A DNA stretch of 64,000 nt, taken from IMG/VR virus record IMGVR_UViG_3300036861_001052, positions 62,001-126,000 of that record; one strand, given 5' to 3'. Positions within the stretch are counted from its first letter, which is position 1. Every line of letters begins with the position of its first letter. Positions 26,695-35,366 of this stretch are shown here, one piece after another. This DNA comes from a virus. The translations under genes and the position numbers were made by a program. The notes under the pieces were generated by a model. It was given only the letters and a program-made list of their open reading frames with translations. It was not told the origin of the DNA and did no database searches.

Positions 26695-26722
26695 CCCTTC
26701 CGGCCCGAGGGAAACGCCGGTG

Positions 26723-26751
26723 TTGACGGCGTTTCGGGCAGAGGCTAGTCT
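26723..26751 (+). promoter_or_regulatory. Strong sigma70-like promoter ahead of the capsid region
   Basis: TTGACG at 26723-26728, 17 bp, TAGTCT at 26746-26751. It lies in a 121-base gap and would drive the Arg-rich protein and capsid genes with a leader of about 60 bases. Confidence 0.7.
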
Positions 26752-26815
26752 CAGTTCTTAGTTAGCGGGCGCCTTCCCGACGCCTCGCGACCCCTAGTGG
26801 TTTGCGAGAAGAGTC

Positions 26816-29272
26816 GTGAGAGGCAAGCACAAAGCGTACGGTCGAGCGTTTCCAATCCGGGAAGCGGACGTCGGCTCGTACAAGGTAGCGCGTCACCGTC
26901 CCTATCGAGCGAATCCGATGGGCGTGACGACGCTGTCGAGCGTCAACGGCCCGGGCGCGTATTCCGCGCGTGCGGCCTCGAGTGGGCTTTCCCGCGCCGA
27001 GCGTCTGCGGCGCGCGCGCCGGCTCATGGAGAACCGAAGCATGCAAGGACACAAGGTGCACAGGGCCAAGTTCGTACGGCGCATGAAGGCAAACAGCGGT
27101 CGGATGACCTCGAACGCTGCCCGACGCCGCGCGGGCAAACGCCTCGCTGCGTTTCAGGCAGCTCGGCGTCGTGGGCTTTCGAAGGAAGCGGCGATGCGGA
27201 GCGCGTCCCGGAAGTTTCCGAAGAGTCGCCGGCGTGGCTACCGCCGAAACGAGGGACCGGCTCAGGTCGCTTCCCCCGCCTACCGGTCGGGCCACGAGCG
27301 GATCTACGGGAAAAAGGCTCAGCGAAGGCGCGCCGCCGCGGCAAAGCGGAAAGCGCATCGCGCCGAGGTCGCCGCGCGTAAGCGCGCTCGTAAGGCTGCC
27401 GCTCGCGCGAAGAAGCGCGCAGCGATGACGCCGGAAAAGCGCGCTTCGCTCCGAAAGCGCCGCCGCAGGGCGAGCTTTCCTAAGCAGTACAAGAAGGTGC
27501 GGGGCCGAAGGGGCAAGATGCACCGAGTGCGAGTGGCGTACGGACCGTACCGCCGCGCGCGCCTTTCCGATCCGAGGTCAGGCCGAAAGCGCCTCTCCTA
27601 CACCTATCGAGGCAAACGCGGCAAACGCCGCAAGATTCCGCAGTGGGCCGTTGCCGGAGCAGTCAGTGCGCGCGACTACAAGACGTCGAGCGTGTACGGG
27701 CGCGCCCGGGAGCGGATCGCACGGCGTCGTAAACGTGCTGCCGCTCGCGTAGAGCGCAGCGGAGATGCGTTCGTTCCGAACGCGGGAGCAAGAAAAGTGG
27801 CAAGACGAAGAAAGCGAAAAGGGCACAAGCGTTCCCGCCGGGGACGTCGCAAGGTGAAACGGACGCGCGGTCGCGCGCGGCGCCGATCGGCGGGTCACAC
27901 CGTCCGCAGGCGCAAGAGGCGCAAGTCAGCGAGCCGCCGGACAGCCCGGAAGCACCGTGCGAGCCCGCATCGCCGGAAGAAGCGTCGTGCGCACGCGAAG
28001 AGGCGTTCCACGCGCCGCCGGTCCAAGCGCCGGTCGCACCCGCGTCGGATCGGTCGCCGCAAGGTGAGGCGCCTGAGAAAAGGCATCTACCTGGTCGCGA
28101 ACCGCCGTCGCCGTCGCTCGCGCCGCCGCTACGAGGAAAACCGCAGGGTCCGCCGGCATCGTCGTCGGAAGCTCGCGGCAAATCCGCGTCGCAGGCGTCG
28201 CTCGCGGCGTCACGTCGCAAACCGCAGGCGCCGAACGCATCGGCGTCGGAGCTACCGTCGTAACCGGAGCTACCGCCGTAACGGCTTCATGGGCGACTTG
28301 AAGACGCTCGCGAAGATGGGCTTCCTGGTCCTCGGCGGCTTCTTCCTCCACAAGGGGATCACGGGCGGAATCATTCGGGCGCTGACGTCTACGGACGCCT
28401 CGACCGGAGCGATGACGTTCGCCTCGCTGCCGATGATCGGAGCCGACGGCAAACCGACGGTTCTCGCGACTTGGCAGAAGCCGCTCGTCGGAGGCCTGTT
28501 CGGCGGTCTCGGCATCTTCGGGATCTCCAAGCTCCCGATGAAGTCGGACACCCGGAATGCGCTGTCAGCGGGCGTGGTGACGTCGTTCCTTCAGAGCCTC
28601 GTCCACACGATCCTGACTGTCGCAAACCAGCCGGAGGTCCTCTCCTATCTCGAGGGTTACCAGAACAGCGCAGCGTACTCGCTCCGCGGTACCCGAGGGA
28701 AACGGCGCCGTCACCCGATGCGAGGCCTCGGCGTCGCACGGAACGCGACGTCGATCATGCCGCACTACGCACCTGTCGGACAGTTCCAGCAGGCCGCAGC
28801 CGGCATGGGCGAGTACTTCGCGGCTCAGAGCGGCATGGGTGAGTACTTCGCGGGTCCCGGCGTCGAAGGCGTCGGTCACTACGAGAAGGCTGGCCCCTTG
28901 GCGCTTCAGCCCTCGACGAGCCGGATGGGTAACCTTCCGATCGACGACGGCATTCGCCCCGACTCGAACCTCGACCACGTGATGGATCTCGCGGAAAGCG
29001 CGGCCGGTCTCGGCCAAGGTTTCCGTCAGGCCGCCGCGGGAGTCGGGGCGGGCCCGGGTTACCGGCAGGCAGCTGCCGGTATGGGCGAGTACTTCTCGGC
29101 TGCCCCGCAAGACGGCGGCTACAAGGAGTTCTCGGTCCCGACGCAGTCGCAGTGGATCCCCTCGGGGCCCCTCTGGGCCGGCACGATGAGTGCCGACGCT
29201 GCGTACACGGAGAGCGAGCTCCCGGCTGGGATCCTCCAGGGTCCTGGCGGAAACGGAGTGCTCTCGGGCTGA
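26816..29272 (+). CDS. Protamine-like Arg/Lys-rich membrane protein with GEYF repeats
   Basis: 818 aa. The first 490 residues are extremely basic, with long Arg runs such as NPRRRRRSRRHVANRRRR, like DNA-condensing proteins. A hydrophobic region follows (MGFLVLGGFFLHKG, LVGGLFGGLGIFGIS, FLQSLVHTIL). The C-terminal 190 residues repeat GMGEYF three times and have MRGLGVARNA and AAGLGQGFR. It could tie the packaged DNA to the virion membrane (inference). GTG start; it precedes the capsid genes. Confidence 0.7.
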   Translation: MRGKHKAYGRAFPIREADVGSYKVARHRPYRANPMGVTTLSSVNGPGAYSARAASSGLSRAERLRRARRLMENRSMQGHKVHRAKFVRRMKANSGRMTSNAARRRAGKRLAAFQAARRRGLSKEAAMRSASRKFPKSRRRGYRRNEGPAQVASPAYRSGHERIYGKKAQRRRAAAAKRKAHRAEVAARKRARKAAARAKKRAAMTPEKRASLRKRRRRASFPKQYKKVRGRRGKMHRVRVAYGPYRRARLSDPRSGRKRLSYTYRGKRGKRRKIPQWAVAGAVSARDYKTSSVYGRARERIARRRKRAAARVERSGDAFVPNAGARKVARRRKRKGHKRSRRGRRKVKRTRGRARRRSAGHTVRRRKRRKSASRRTARKHRASPHRRKKRRAHAKRRSTRRRSKRRSHPRRIGRRKVRRLRKGIYLVANRRRRRSRRRYEENRRVRRHRRRKLAANPRRRRRSRRHVANRRRRTHRRRSYRRNRSYRRNGFMGDLKTLAKMGFLVLGGFFLHKGITGGIIRALTSTDASTGAMTFASLPMIGADGKPTVLATWQKPLVGGLFGGLGIFGISKLPMKSDTRNALSAGVVTSFLQSLVHTILTVANQPEVLSYLEGYQNSAAYSLRGTRGKRRRHPMRGLGVARNATSIMPHYAPVGQFQQAAAGMGEYFAAQSGMGEYFAGPGVEGVGHYEKAGPLALQPSTSRMGNLPIDDGIRPDSNLDHVMDLAESAAGLGQGFRQAAAGVGAGPGYRQAAAGMGEYFSAAPQDGGYKEFSVPTQSQWIPSGPLWAGTMSADAAYTESELPAGILQGPGGNGVLSG

Positions 29273-29447
29273 GCTGTAGCGCTTAACACCGCCGGCCCCG
29301 GTAGGACGAGCGCGCCTCACCGCTCTCGAGCCCCGGGGCAGCGGTGTCAGAACCGACCGGCGGAAAAGCCCCGAAAGGGGCCGGGACGACACCCGACCAA
29401 AACGGATCTTCCGGTCACCCACCCGTTTCCAAAGGAAACATACCAAC
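29273..29447 (+). promoter_or_regulatory. Structured leader of the capsid gene
   Basis: No ORF. It holds a stem with arms CACCGCT (29318-29324) and AGCGGTG (29340-29346) around a GC-rich centre. A second stem, GCCCC-GAAA-GGGGC (29368-29381), has a tetraloop. Then comes AAAGGA before the ATG. No clear -35/-10 pair was found, so it is probably transcribed from upstream. Such stems may protect or process the capsid mRNA. Confidence 0.45.
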
Positions 29448-31028
29448 ATGGCAAAACTGACGAACGTCAGAGAGCGTGTGCATCACGCGGACGTTCGGTG
29501 AAAGCGAAAGCTGGTGCCCCTCGGCGGTAACGCCGGGGTGATAACTGGGTGAATCAAACCGTTTCGTGATGAGAATGAGAACTTCAGACACAGACATCGC
29601 CTGGCTTGCTGGAATCGTGGACGGCGAGGGCTGCTTCTCCGTGAAGCGTCCCATCGTTCGCAAGACCTACAAGAAGGGGCGAGTGACGAGCTACCAAGTG
29701 TGGCTGGTCGTCTGTAATACGTCCGAGCCGATGGTACGTCGGGTCACGGAGATCTTCGGATCTCTCGGGATCGGGCACCAGCCGGTGAGGCGCGTCTGGA
29801 AGGGAAAGAAGGCAACTCGGTGGCAGTACTGGGTGCACGTCGCGCGAAAGCACGAGCTCTTGCGTCTGACGGAACTCCTCCTGCCTTTCCTCGTGGCCAA
29901 AAAAGACGAGGCCGAGATCGTGCGCTGGTTCCTATCGAGGGCTTGCAGCACGAGGCAATACGTTCCCACTCTTCTCGATCGTACCGCGCTCGAAGCGATG
30001 GCCACGATCAAGCGACACGGCGGGGAAGCCCCTGCTGAGGTGCGAGAGCTCCTTCGCGAGGTAATCCCGAGCCAAGCCGTTTCTGGGATCCGTGCGGCCC
30101 ACGGATTGGAGACGGAAGGCGTAGAGACTAGGTCGGTGACTCCCAAGAATAACCCGACCCACGAGTGCCCGGCGCCCCTCCACTTGGTGGGGTGATGAGA
30201 TAGCCCGACACTCCGGGAAACCGGAGAGCCCGCATAAACAGCGGGCATGACAGAAGCAAGCAGCCGTTTTACGACACGCTCATCCGAACCTCCGGTCTCG
30301 GCGGTTCCATCCCCAAGGTGAATCAGCGGACCTCGCTGTTCACGAACCAGGCTCGCCAGGACGACATCAACGCCCTGACGAACCTGCCGAACGGTTCGAC
30401 GCTCCCGTCCGACCAGAGCCACGTGACGCTCGCGCTTCGCGTGTTCATCTGGTTCCGCAATCCGCAGATCCGCGCAAGCGGCTTTGCGAACGGTGCGATC
30501 AAGAACAACGGCGACTTCTCCCAAGCGGGAGCGGCGGCGTTCTTCTCGCAAGGCGGAGTCGACCCGAACGGCGCGACCGCGGGCCCCGGCGCCTTCAACT
30601 ACCCGGGCTCGATCGAGGACGTCTACCGCCTGTACTGGCAGTCGGAAGAGCAGCTTCACTGGAGCTACGGCACCGGTGACAAGTTCTCGATCACGAACAT
30701 GCCGACGAAGTACTTCCCGGACGGCGGTGGCCTCTGGGGTGACCTCGGTGGCTCTTCGGATCTCATCCACTTCAACAACGGCACGCCGGACCACACGGCA
30801 ATTCTCCGGCTCGCGCGCGCGATCCTTCTGCCTCCCCGGCAGAACATCAAGTGCGCCGCCGAGATCGTGCCCTTGCCCGACGGTGGAAACGCCCAGATCG
30901 CTGGATCGACCGTGACCGGCAACGGCCGGAACATGCTGTCGCTCCAGGACAACCTGAACGCGACCGACGGGATCAACAAGGTGATTCAGTTCACCTTCGA
31001 CGGTCTCTTCGCCCGCGACGTTCAGTAG
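29448..31028 (+). CDS. Candidate capsid protein, gene split by a group I intron
   Basis: Exon 1 is only about 11-20 bases (MAKL...). Exon 2 resumes near 30257 in the frame KQPFYDTLIRTSGLGGSIPK and runs to 31028. Splicing 29458 to 30257 gives about 260 aa starting MAKLKQPFYDTL. Exon 2 has no in-frame ATG, so splicing is needed for a normal start; GTG 30318 lacks a ribosome-binding site. Beta-rich, no membrane helix, no cysteine-rich part. Its abundance-type neighbours and leader suggest a major virion protein, maybe jelly-roll; fold not provable here. Confidence 0.6.
29459..30256 (+). mobile_element. Group I intron with homing endonuclease
   Basis: About 800 bases between a stop-containing 5' part and the recovered 3' frame. 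A strong stem CGAACGUC/GACGUUCG (29461-29497) encloses a second stem GCGUG/CACGC, in the position of P1-P2. Core-like elements follow: AGAGACUAGG at 30123-30132 resembles the R segment and GAUGAGAUAGCCCGAC at 30194-30209 the S segment. Near the 3' end is a stem GCCCGC/GCGGGC. Exact splice sites are uncertain: 5' at 29458 or 29467, 3' G at 30253 or 30256. Confidence 0.75.
29569..30195 (+). CDS. LAGLIDADG homing endonuclease, intron-encoded
   Basis: 208 aa, starting at ATG 29569 (GTG 29566 and ATG 29575 possible). WLAGIVDGEGCFSVK is a clear LAGLIDADG motif at residues about 13-27. The later helix HELLRLTELLLPFLVAKKDE fits the single-motif class, which acts as a dimer. It cuts intronless alleles and so spreads the intron. 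The stop codon lies in the intron core, as usual for such ORFs. Confidence 0.9.
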   Translation: MRMRTSDTDIAWLAGIVDGEGCFSVKRPIVRKTYKKGRVTSYQVWLVVCNTSEPMVRRVTEIFGSLGIGHQPVRRVWKGKKATRWQYWVHVARKHELLRLTELLLPFLVAKKDEAEIVRWFLSRACSTRQYVPTLLDRTALEAMATIKRHGGEAPAEVRELLREVIPSQAVSGIRAAHGLETEGVETRSVTPKNNPTHECPAPLHLVG

Positions 31029-31076
31029 CTTCGAACGCAGGTTGATCGCGCGCCTGAGCCAAGCGCGGTACGGCAC

Positions 31077-31109
31077 GGACGGCGGTTTCCCTCAAAAGAG
31101 CCGCCGTCC
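31077..31109 (+). terminator. Hairpin between two capsid genes
   Basis: GGACGGCGG (31077-31085) pairs perfectly with CCGCCGTCC (31101-31109) over a 15-base loop. No T-run follows, so it may be an RNA-processing or stability element rather than a true terminator. The next gene has CGGAGG 18 bases ahead of its start. Confidence 0.4.
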
Positions 31110-31139
31110 GGTACTCCTCACGGAGGCACGAAAAAAGAC

Positions 31140-32132
31140 ATGGCAAGTTGGGAACAGGTCATTCGAGACCTGCAGAACACGGCAGGCTTTGCCGCCGCAA
31201 AGGCGAAGGAAGCGATCGACAAGGCAGGCCGAAACGAGAGCGCCCTCGCGCTCGTCCGGCAAGAGCTCGAACGCGAGCAGCGCTCCATGCAAGCGCTCGC
31301 CGACGCGCTCGAAAAGGTCCAGGGCCGCGGCGCGGGCTACGGTAACGGTAACGTCGGCGTCGACGAGCGCGTGCGCTACATCGAGTCGATCCCGGGTCGC
31401 AGGATCCCGTTCGACTTCGTCGTGACGATTCCTATTTCTTCGAACTCGGTCTCGCAGGTCCAGGGCACGAAGACCGTGAGCCAGGACGGGCCGTTCGTGG
31501 CGGTTGCGCGCTACGCGGCGTTTCAGTCCGCGTTCCAGTTTCAACGGGTAGACCCCGTCACGCAGGAGAAGGCGGTCTTTCAAGGACGCTCCTTCGGCCG
31601 TTTTCGTCCGATGCACTCCATGTGGGACCTGAACGATGCCTCGACCGGCGTCTTTCAGCCGACGACCGGCATCGCTCAGCCGGGCACGGGCGCGCCGATC
31701 GTGGCGGCTCCCTCGAACATGTCGTCCTTCCGCACGATGGAAGGCGACTTCATCATCCAGATGCTGAATCAAGGCGCTGGCTACCCTCGCGACAATCAGG
31801 ACGGCGGCATTCCGAGCGCCTGGTACTCCGAGAGCATCAACAGCCCCTTCCAGCTCGGAGCCTTGGACTTCTTCGAGCGCGGCGAGACGATCCAGTGGAA
31901 GGTCACGCCGACGCACGTCAATAACCCGCCGGCAGGTAACCTTTCGGGTTACGCTGCGGGTGGCGTGTTCCCGTTCCTCGCGAGCCAGTACGACGTGCAC
32001 GAGGGCATCAACGACCAGCTCGATCCCGAGGCAACGAGCGATCCCATCACGAGGCTCCCCGACGGGATCTTGTGGATAGGGATGCACGGGATCAAGATCG
32101 TGCAGCCCCCCGGGCCGGTGAGGCTCACCTAA
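31140..32132 (+). CDS. Candidate second capsid protein, coiled coil plus beta domain
   Basis: 330 aa. Residues about 1-65 are a helix with coiled-coil features (LVRQELEREQRSMQALADAL), then a Gly-rich hinge (GRGAGYGNGNVG). The rest is beta-rich (IPFDFVVTIPISSNSVSQV, FQLGALDFFERGETIQWKV). The strand pattern and size fit a jelly-roll type virion protein, by inference only. Sits between the intron-split gene and another beta-rich protein of similar size. Confidence 0.55.
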   Translation: MASWEQVIRDLQNTAGFAAAKAKEAIDKAGRNESALALVRQELEREQRSMQALADALEKVQGRGAGYGNGNVGVDERVRYIESIPGRRIPFDFVVTIPISSNSVSQVQGTKTVSQDGPFVAVARYAAFQSAFQFQRVDPVTQEKAVFQGRSFGRFRPMHSMWDLNDASTGVFQPTTGIAQPGTGAPIVAAPSNMSSFRTMEGDFIIQMLNQGAGYPRDNQDGGIPSAWYSESINSPFQLGALDFFERGETIQWKVTPTHVNNPPAGNLSGYAAGGVFPFLASQYDVHEGINDQLDPEATSDPITRLPDGILWIGMHGIKIVQPPGPVRLT

Positions 32133-32140
32133 GGAGAATT

Positions 32141-33046
32141 TTGACCCTCCGATCACATTTGACGCCGCGGCAGGTCAAGGGGCTCGGCCTCGGAGCCCCG
32201 TCGCCGCCGGCGGAGCCCGTACGCGTGCTCGATCCGTGGCGAGGCGATCCGCCTCCTCCTCAGCCCTACGAGGGCGAGGGGATCAGCCACGGCTGCGACG
32301 CTTCCCGGGTCCAGCTCGCCGGAGGGGCGCTGAACACCCTCCTCGTCCATCCCGAGGTGACGCCCTTCGAGCAGCTCTACCGGCGCCTGCCCGAGGAGGG
32401 GATGTTTCTCGACTCGGTCGGCCCGGAGAATCCGTTCACGTTCGAGCTCGGGGCGTTCCGCGTGCCGGACACGTTCACGCTGCTCTTGTTCGATTTGAGG
32501 CCAGACATCTATCGCTTCAGCGGCGTGGATCCGGGAGACACGATCCCGGTCGAGGCGCGGCGCTTCAGCTCGGTTCTCGGCTTTCAGATCACGGTCGACC
32601 AGCGCCAGCCCGCCAATCTCCTCTACCAGCTCGATCCGGCGCCGATTCAGACGTTTCCCGAGGCCTTCACGAATCCGATCGGCGCTCCCGGCGAGCTCCC
32701 GCCCGCCATCGCGGCGGCAATCGGTTTCCAGAACGGATCGCGCTTCAACCTCTCTCAGGCGACGAGCGTCGCGACGGCTTCGGGCGCCGGAGACCAGCTC
32801 CAGCCACAGAGGCCGACCCGGTACGGGCCCTTGTCCGTGCCGTTTACGATGTACATCCGGCCCGGGCAGACGTTTCAAGTCCGCTGCGTGATCTTCAATC
32901 CGGTGCCGAGCCCGATTGCGTTCATCGAGTACGACATCGCTGGCATGCTCATGCCGGACACGTGGGTGACGACGATGACCGAGTGCATGAAGCCGCTCTC
33001 GAACGCTTCGCACGGTCCAGGCTCTCTCGGGGGAGGTCCACGGTGA
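32141..33046 (+). CDS. Candidate third capsid protein, 301 aa
   Basis: AAGGAG at 32131-32136 is followed by TTG at 32141; no ATG fits. It starts with VKGLGLGAPSPP, then a beta-rich domain (FELGAFRVPDTFTLLLFDL, FSSVLGFQITVDQ) and a C-terminal strand set (VPFTMYIRPGQTFQVRCVIF). Three consecutive beta-rich proteins of 260-330 aa resemble the paired single jelly-roll or vertex proteins of tailless viruses, but similarity is not demonstrable by eye. Confidence 0.55.
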   Translation: MTLRSHLTPRQVKGLGLGAPSPPAEPVRVLDPWRGDPPPPQPYEGEGISHGCDASRVQLAGGALNTLLVHPEVTPFEQLYRRLPEEGMFLDSVGPENPFTFELGAFRVPDTFTLLLFDLRPDIYRFSGVDPGDTIPVEARRFSSVLGFQITVDQRQPANLLYQLDPAPIQTFPEAFTNPIGAPGELPPAIAAAIGFQNGSRFNLSQATSVATASGAGDQLQPQRPTRYGPLSVPFTMYIRPGQTFQVRCVIFNPVPSPIAFIEYDIAGMLMPDTWVTTMTECMKPLSNASHGPGSLGGGPR

Positions 33047-33192
33047 CTTCGGTGAAGGAGGCCAGCCGGCCGCCGTCGCGCTTCCAGCGGGTATGGACGA
33101 ACGCACCCCTATCGGACATGGGGGCTGTCGAGTCTTACTCGGGAAACGGCGGACGGCTGGCCTCCTTCACCGAGCTCGAGGCGTCATGGTGA
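33043..33192 (+). CDS. Small protein, 49 aa, encoded across an inverted repeat
   Basis: GTG in a GTGA overlap with the previous gene. The N-terminal codons (TSVKEASRPP) lie in the left arm of a 20-base inverted repeat and the last codons (GGRLASFTELEASW) in the right arm. Translation coupling supports it, but the repeat may be the functional element instead. Confidence 0.4.
   Translation: MTSVKEASRPPSRFQRVWTNAPLSDMGAVESYSGNGGRLASFTELEASW
33049..33173 (+). repeat. Perfect 20-bp inverted repeat around an 85-bp segment
   Basis: TCGGTGAAGGAGGCCAGCCG at 33049-33068 returns as its reverse complement at 33154-33173. In RNA it would form a long stem. In DNA it could flank an invertible segment. It lies right after the third capsid gene. 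Confidence 0.8.
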
Positions 33193-33953
33193 TGCAGAGC
33201 TACGTCGAAGGCGGCGCCTCCCAGATGGGGACGGCGTGGGACGAGATCGGGATCTTGCCTGCTCCCCCCGGAACGTCGCTCGGCCAGATGGACGCGATGA
33301 GTCTCTTCTCGGAGGTCTCGGACGCGCTCCGCCTGCGGCCCATCGGTGTCGTGACGCCCTGGGCAGCACGCGTCGGTGATCTCGAGTGGGAGGACATTCC
33401 CCATCCCGACACGAACGTGATGCTCTGGGAGCTCACGGACGCGGCCATCAATGCCGTGCCGGAGGTGACGTTCGGGAGTCCCTTGCCGTTCGTGGGGATC
33501 GTGACGTCGCGGCCGATGAGCGTCGCAGAGACGCGAAAGATGTGGGAGGGGACAGCCTACGCTCCGTACGAGACGCAAGCCGTCTACCGGCAGGACGACG
33601 CGAAGGATCCGCCGACTGCGCTCTTCTTGCACTGGGGCGAGCGCATCGACATCGCGAAGCTTCCGAAGGAGGTCTTGCTCCTCGGCCCCCGCGCTTCGGC
33701 CGCCGCGGGAAGCCTCGTCTTCGCGGCTCAGATCCCAGCGCAGAATTCGACCACGCGCGCAGCTCCGTCGAGCTCGTTTGCTTCGGTCCTCGCGCGGCAG
33801 GCGCCGCTTCCGCCGGAGCCGCCGCCGAATCCCACGCCGGGCCCGATCCCTCTCGGCCCTGTCAAAGAGGACAAGATGAATCTCGGCGTGCCGATCGCCG
33901 TAGGGCTAGGGGCAGCGGCTCTCGGCTTCTTGCTCTGGAAGAGGAAGAGGTAA
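33186..33953 (+). CDS. Tail-anchored membrane protein, 255 aa
   Basis: Start ATG 33186 overlaps the end of the 49-aa gene. Soluble domain of about 180 residues (TPWAARVGDLEWEDIPH), a Pro-rich stalk (LPPEPPPNPTPGPIPLG) and a helix (about 233-250) ending LLWKRKR. A stalk plus anchor suggests projection from a membrane surface, as in spikes. Confidence 0.6.
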   Translation: MVMQSYVEGGASQMGTAWDEIGILPAPPGTSLGQMDAMSLFSEVSDALRLRPIGVVTPWAARVGDLEWEDIPHPDTNVMLWELTDAAINAVPEVTFGSPLPFVGIVTSRPMSVAETRKMWEGTAYAPYETQAVYRQDDAKDPPTALFLHWGERIDIAKLPKEVLLLGPRASAAAGSLVFAAQIPAQNSTTRAAPSSSFASVLARQAPLPPEPPPNPTPGPIPLGPVKEDKMNLGVPIAVGLGAAALGFLLWKRKR

Positions 33954-33958
33954 GGCGC

Positions 33959-34333
33959 ATGTATACGGGCGTTGGACAAGACTCTGGCATGGTGTTTCTT
34001 CCTGGGAGCATCACTCCGCGCCCGACGGCGCCGGCCCCTTCCCAGCCGCCGCGCCTGATCCTTAAGCTCAAGCCGGACGGCGGCACGTGCGACTTCGCCG
34101 AGCAGTGCGCCGGTCACATTTGCCGGAACGGCCTCTGCCGCTCGGGCGTGATACTCAAGCAGCCATCGCGTCCCCCGGCCGAGTCGACACCAGCGCCCGT
34201 CCCGTCGCTGGTCGTCAGCGAAGGCGAGCCCACTACCGAGCCCGGAGCTCCGAAGTCATCGAAGCTCCCGCTCTACATTGCGGCGGGCGGCGTTGCCGTG
34301 CTCGGCATCGCCTGGCTCGTCATGAGAAAGTAG
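33959..34333 (+). CDS. Tail-anchored membrane protein with cysteine knot-like core
   Basis: 124 aa. Starts MYTGVGQDSG, then a Pro-rich stretch, then GGTCDFAEQCAGHICRNGLC: four cysteines in 20 residues, like small disulphide-rich domains that follow the pattern C-x5-C-x4-C-x4-C. Another Pro-rich stalk and a C-terminal helix (about 103-120, ending VMRK) follow. Disulphides imply an extracytoplasmic or virion-surface location. Confidence 0.6.
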   Translation: MYTGVGQDSGMVFLPGSITPRPTAPAPSQPPRLILKLKPDGGTCDFAEQCAGHICRNGLCRSGVILKQPSRPPAESTPAPVPSLVVSEGEPTTEPGAPKSSKLPLYIAAGGVAVLGIAWLVMRK

Positions 34334-34344
34334 GAGATAGAGAG

Positions 34345-35172
34345 ATGTTCGTAGGACAAGGCATGGGCCGGCGCGCACAAGGCGGTCTCGGTCTCTATCA
34401 GCCGACGCCTACCGGCATCAAAGTGACGGCGCTTCCGACGTGCGCATTTCCCGCGGAGAAGGCGGAAGCAGCGAGCAAGTGTCAGACGATGAGTCTTCAC
34501 GGGCTCGGTCAGACGATGACGCGGGTCACGGGGCCGATGACGGGCAGGCTCGCCGGCTACTCGCCCTGCGACATCGTGAACTACCCCGTCTGCCCCGAGC
34601 CGAAGTGCATCGACGAGCAGACGGTCACCACGATCCTGAAGTGCGCCAACGGCCTACCGGTAGAGGGCGTCGACTGTAACACGCCGAGCACCGCTCTCTA
34701 TCTCTACTCGCTGTCGCTTCTGCCCTATTGCGGCAAGCCGAGCTTTTTGGCGCCGCCGCCCTCGTGTCTCTCGAAAGACCAGCAAGCCCTCATCGGGTAT
34801 TGCGACGCGCATCCCGACTTCAAGGGCCCGAACAAGTCGTGGAACAACATCTGCTGGGTCAACACGCACGACCCCGTGTACTGGGCGAAGCTTCGAGCGG
34901 TGAGGCCGTGCCCGGTGGCCGCGCCGGCCGCTCCACCTCCGGTGAGGCCCCCGCCGGTCTTGAAGCCTCCGCCCGCGGCGCCGCCGCCGGTTCGTCCTCC
35001 TCCATCGGCTCCGCCGCCCGTCACGGCGCCGCCGTCGGACATGGTCCCGCCGGAAGACATTCCGGACGAGCCGGAGCATCGAGAGTCCGCCATGATGGGG
35101 CTCTGGGGGATCCTCGCGCTCGTGGCCGTGGGAGGCGGGGGATACTACCTCTACAGGCGCTACAAGAGATGA
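34345..35172 (+). CDS. Cysteine-rich tail-anchored protein with proline stalk
   Basis: 275 aa. GGLGLYQPT and LHGLGQTMT near the start; about eleven cysteines in the first 190 residues; then a stalk of PPPVRPPPVLKPPPAAPPP type and a helix (about 249-268) followed by a basic tail. AGGAGATAGAG lies before the ATG. Probable surface-projecting virion protein. Confidence 0.6.
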   Translation: MFVGQGMGRRAQGGLGLYQPTPTGIKVTALPTCAFPAEKAEAASKCQTMSLHGLGQTMTRVTGPMTGRLAGYSPCDIVNYPVCPEPKCIDEQTVTTILKCANGLPVEGVDCNTPSTALYLYSLSLLPYCGKPSFLAPPPSCLSKDQQALIGYCDAHPDFKGPNKSWNNICWVNTHDPVYWAKLRAVRPCPVAAPAAPPPVRPPPVLKPPPAAPPPVRPPPSAPPPVTAPPSDMVPPEDIPDEPEHRESAMMGLWGILALVAVGGGGYYLYRRYKR

Positions 35173-35366
35173 CCATGAACCTCGTCGCCATCGCCGGAGT
35201 GCCCTTCGGGGAGAGCGTGACGCTGCCCCCGGGCTCGGGCCCCTCACAGCCCTACGTGGCGACGACAGAAGACAAGAAGGCGATGTGGATGGCGCTAGCG
35301 GCGCTCGGCGTCGGCGCAGTCGTGGGCTACGTCTTTCTCGGTGACATGGTGCGGAGGGGCGCGTGA
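35169..35366 (+). CDS. Tail-anchored membrane protein, 65 aa
   Basis: ATGA overlap with the gene before. Short Pro/Gly-rich N-terminus, membrane helix at about 39-57 (MALAALGVGAVVGYVFLG) and a basic end. A second ATG at 35175 is possible. Coupled also to the next gene. Confidence 0.6.
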   Translation: MTMNLVAIAGVPFGESVTLPPGSGPSQPYVATTEDKKAMWMALAALGVGAVVGYVFLGDMVRRGA

